A DNA stretch of 7,083 nt from an uncultured Erythrobacter sp. GTDB taxonomy: Bacteria; Pseudomonadota; Alphaproteobacteria; Sphingomonadales; Sphingomonadaceae. Below the pieces are notes generated by a model that worked only from the letters and a program-made list of their open reading frames with translations, did not search any database and was not told the origin of the DNA. The stretch covers positions 1-7,083 of the forward strand of contig CAMYIQ010000036.1 of the NCBI GenBank assembly GCA_947258465.1, written 5' to 3'. This document shows, in pieces, positions 6,635-7,083 of the stretch; the stretch's first letter is position 1; each line of letters starts with the position of its first letter. The position numbers and the translations under genes are program-made.

Positions 6635-7083
6635 TCAAAGCACAAGTTGCGCCAAGGCCTCCTCAGCGTCGTTTCGAACAAGATGCCCATAGTGGCGTTC
6701 GATCATAGCGACACTAGTATCCGCCATTTGCGCAACCGTAAGAATGGGAAGACCACCGCGAACCAAGTCGGTTATCACGCTGTGGCGCAAAGTGTATGCT
6801 GATGTTTGCGCAGGCAGCTCAGATGCTACCACAGCCTTCTTGATCGGACCCTTCCACATATCTTTCGACCATGGGATGCCGTCACTACGAGTAAACAACC
6901 ATGCAGAAGGCAGCTTGCTTTTGGACTGCTCGCTCAAGAAGCTGGCGATGCTTTCCGGCACCGATATCTGTCGGGGCACGCCGTTCTTGTCGGACCCGAT
7001 TGTAAGTGTTCTCGTCCGTTTCTCAAAATTGCTCACATTGAGCGCAGCCAACGCACCCGGCCGAAGCGGAAGCAAACACAGTG
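6635..7083 (-). CDS. Tyrosine recombinase (phage-type integrase), C-terminal catalytic part (5' end cut by window edge)
   Basis: The 148 visible residues are the catalytic domain of a site-specific tyrosine recombinase, which breaks and rejoins DNA through a covalent phosphotyrosine. Seen in order: the first catalytic Arg in LPLRPGALAAL (codon 7061-7063), a lysine in the beta-hairpin TIGSDKNGVPRQISVP, box II as YTLRHS with the second Arg, and the nucleophile Tyr in SVAMIERHYGHL. Two positions depart from the textbook set: the His of HxxR is Tyr, and the later His/Trp position, nine residues before the nucleophile, is Thr (ADTSVAMIERHY). Both are, to my knowledge, usual in the proteobacterial subgroup with TSVxMIExHYGHL, so the enzyme need not be dead. 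The true start and the core-binding domain lie past the right edge; the frame is open to the end. It faces the small plus-strand gene across 18 nt with no terminator. GC is about 50-57% in counted lines against about 65% in the minus-strand operon, suggesting a separate origin. Confidence 0.9.
   Translation of the reverse strand, partial: LCLLPLRPGALAALNVSNFEKRTRTLTIGSDKNGVPRQISVPESIASFLSEQSKSKLPSAWLFTRSDGIPWSKDMWKGPIKKAVVASELPAQTSAYTLRHSVITDLVRGGLPILTVAQMADTSVAMIERHYGHLVRNDAEEALAQLVL

Noticed and set aside
1..7083. tRNA genes, rRNA, CRISPR arrays, insertion sequences, replication iterons or att repeats
   Set aside because: I looked for cloverleaf-like T-loop sequence, regularly spaced repeats, transposase frames and terminal repeats and saw none; an attachment site, if any, probably lies beyond the right edge.

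Overview
The window looks like part of an accessory, probably mobile, region from an alphaproteobacterium, most likely a sphingomonad. The reasons are: high GC (about 65% in lines counted by hand through the minus-strand genes), a perfect alphaproteobacterial-type LexA box (GTTC-N7-GTTC), and a set of genes (Toprim primase-like protein, methyltransferase/strawberry-notch helicase, ParB-like protein, tyrosine recombinase, DUF5818-like small protein) that I associate with sphingomonad plasmids and integrative elements. The lineage call is inference; no rRNA, tRNA or housekeeping gene is present to fix it.

Layout. Positions 5693 down to 1 hold a minus-strand gene row that is probably one operon: (i) a 304-residue protein with a CHC2-like zinc ribbon and a Toprim domain (5693-4779); (ii) a 1415-residue fusion of an N-terminal N6-adenine-type DNA methyltransferase and a strawberry-notch superfamily 2 helicase (4702-455); (iii) the first 116 residues of a ParB/RepB/Spo0J-type protein (350 to beyond the left edge). 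Gaps between them are 76 and 104 nt, with no convincing terminator, and the last two genes share a nearly identical ribosome-binding block. On the plus strand, diverging from this operon across a 138-nt spacer, are an exported SLT-type lytic transglycosylase (5832-6422) and, overlapping it by 4 nt, a 65-residue DUF5818-like protein (6419-6616). Facing them on the minus strand is the C-terminal catalytic part of a tyrosine recombinase (6635 to beyond the right edge), visibly lower in GC (about 50-57%).

How the parts may work together. A Toprim primase-like protein, a methylase-helicase and a ParB-like protein suggest replication, modification and protection of an element's own DNA. The same domains occur fused or neighbouring in phage P1 DarB-like antirestriction proteins and in the 'polyvalent proteins' of phages and conjugative elements. 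An exported transglycosylase would suit peptidoglycan opening for a transfer channel, and the recombinase suggests integration or excision. The LexA box between the two divergent units suggests that at least one of them is induced by DNA damage. That functional picture is inference; the domain calls are read directly from the sequence.
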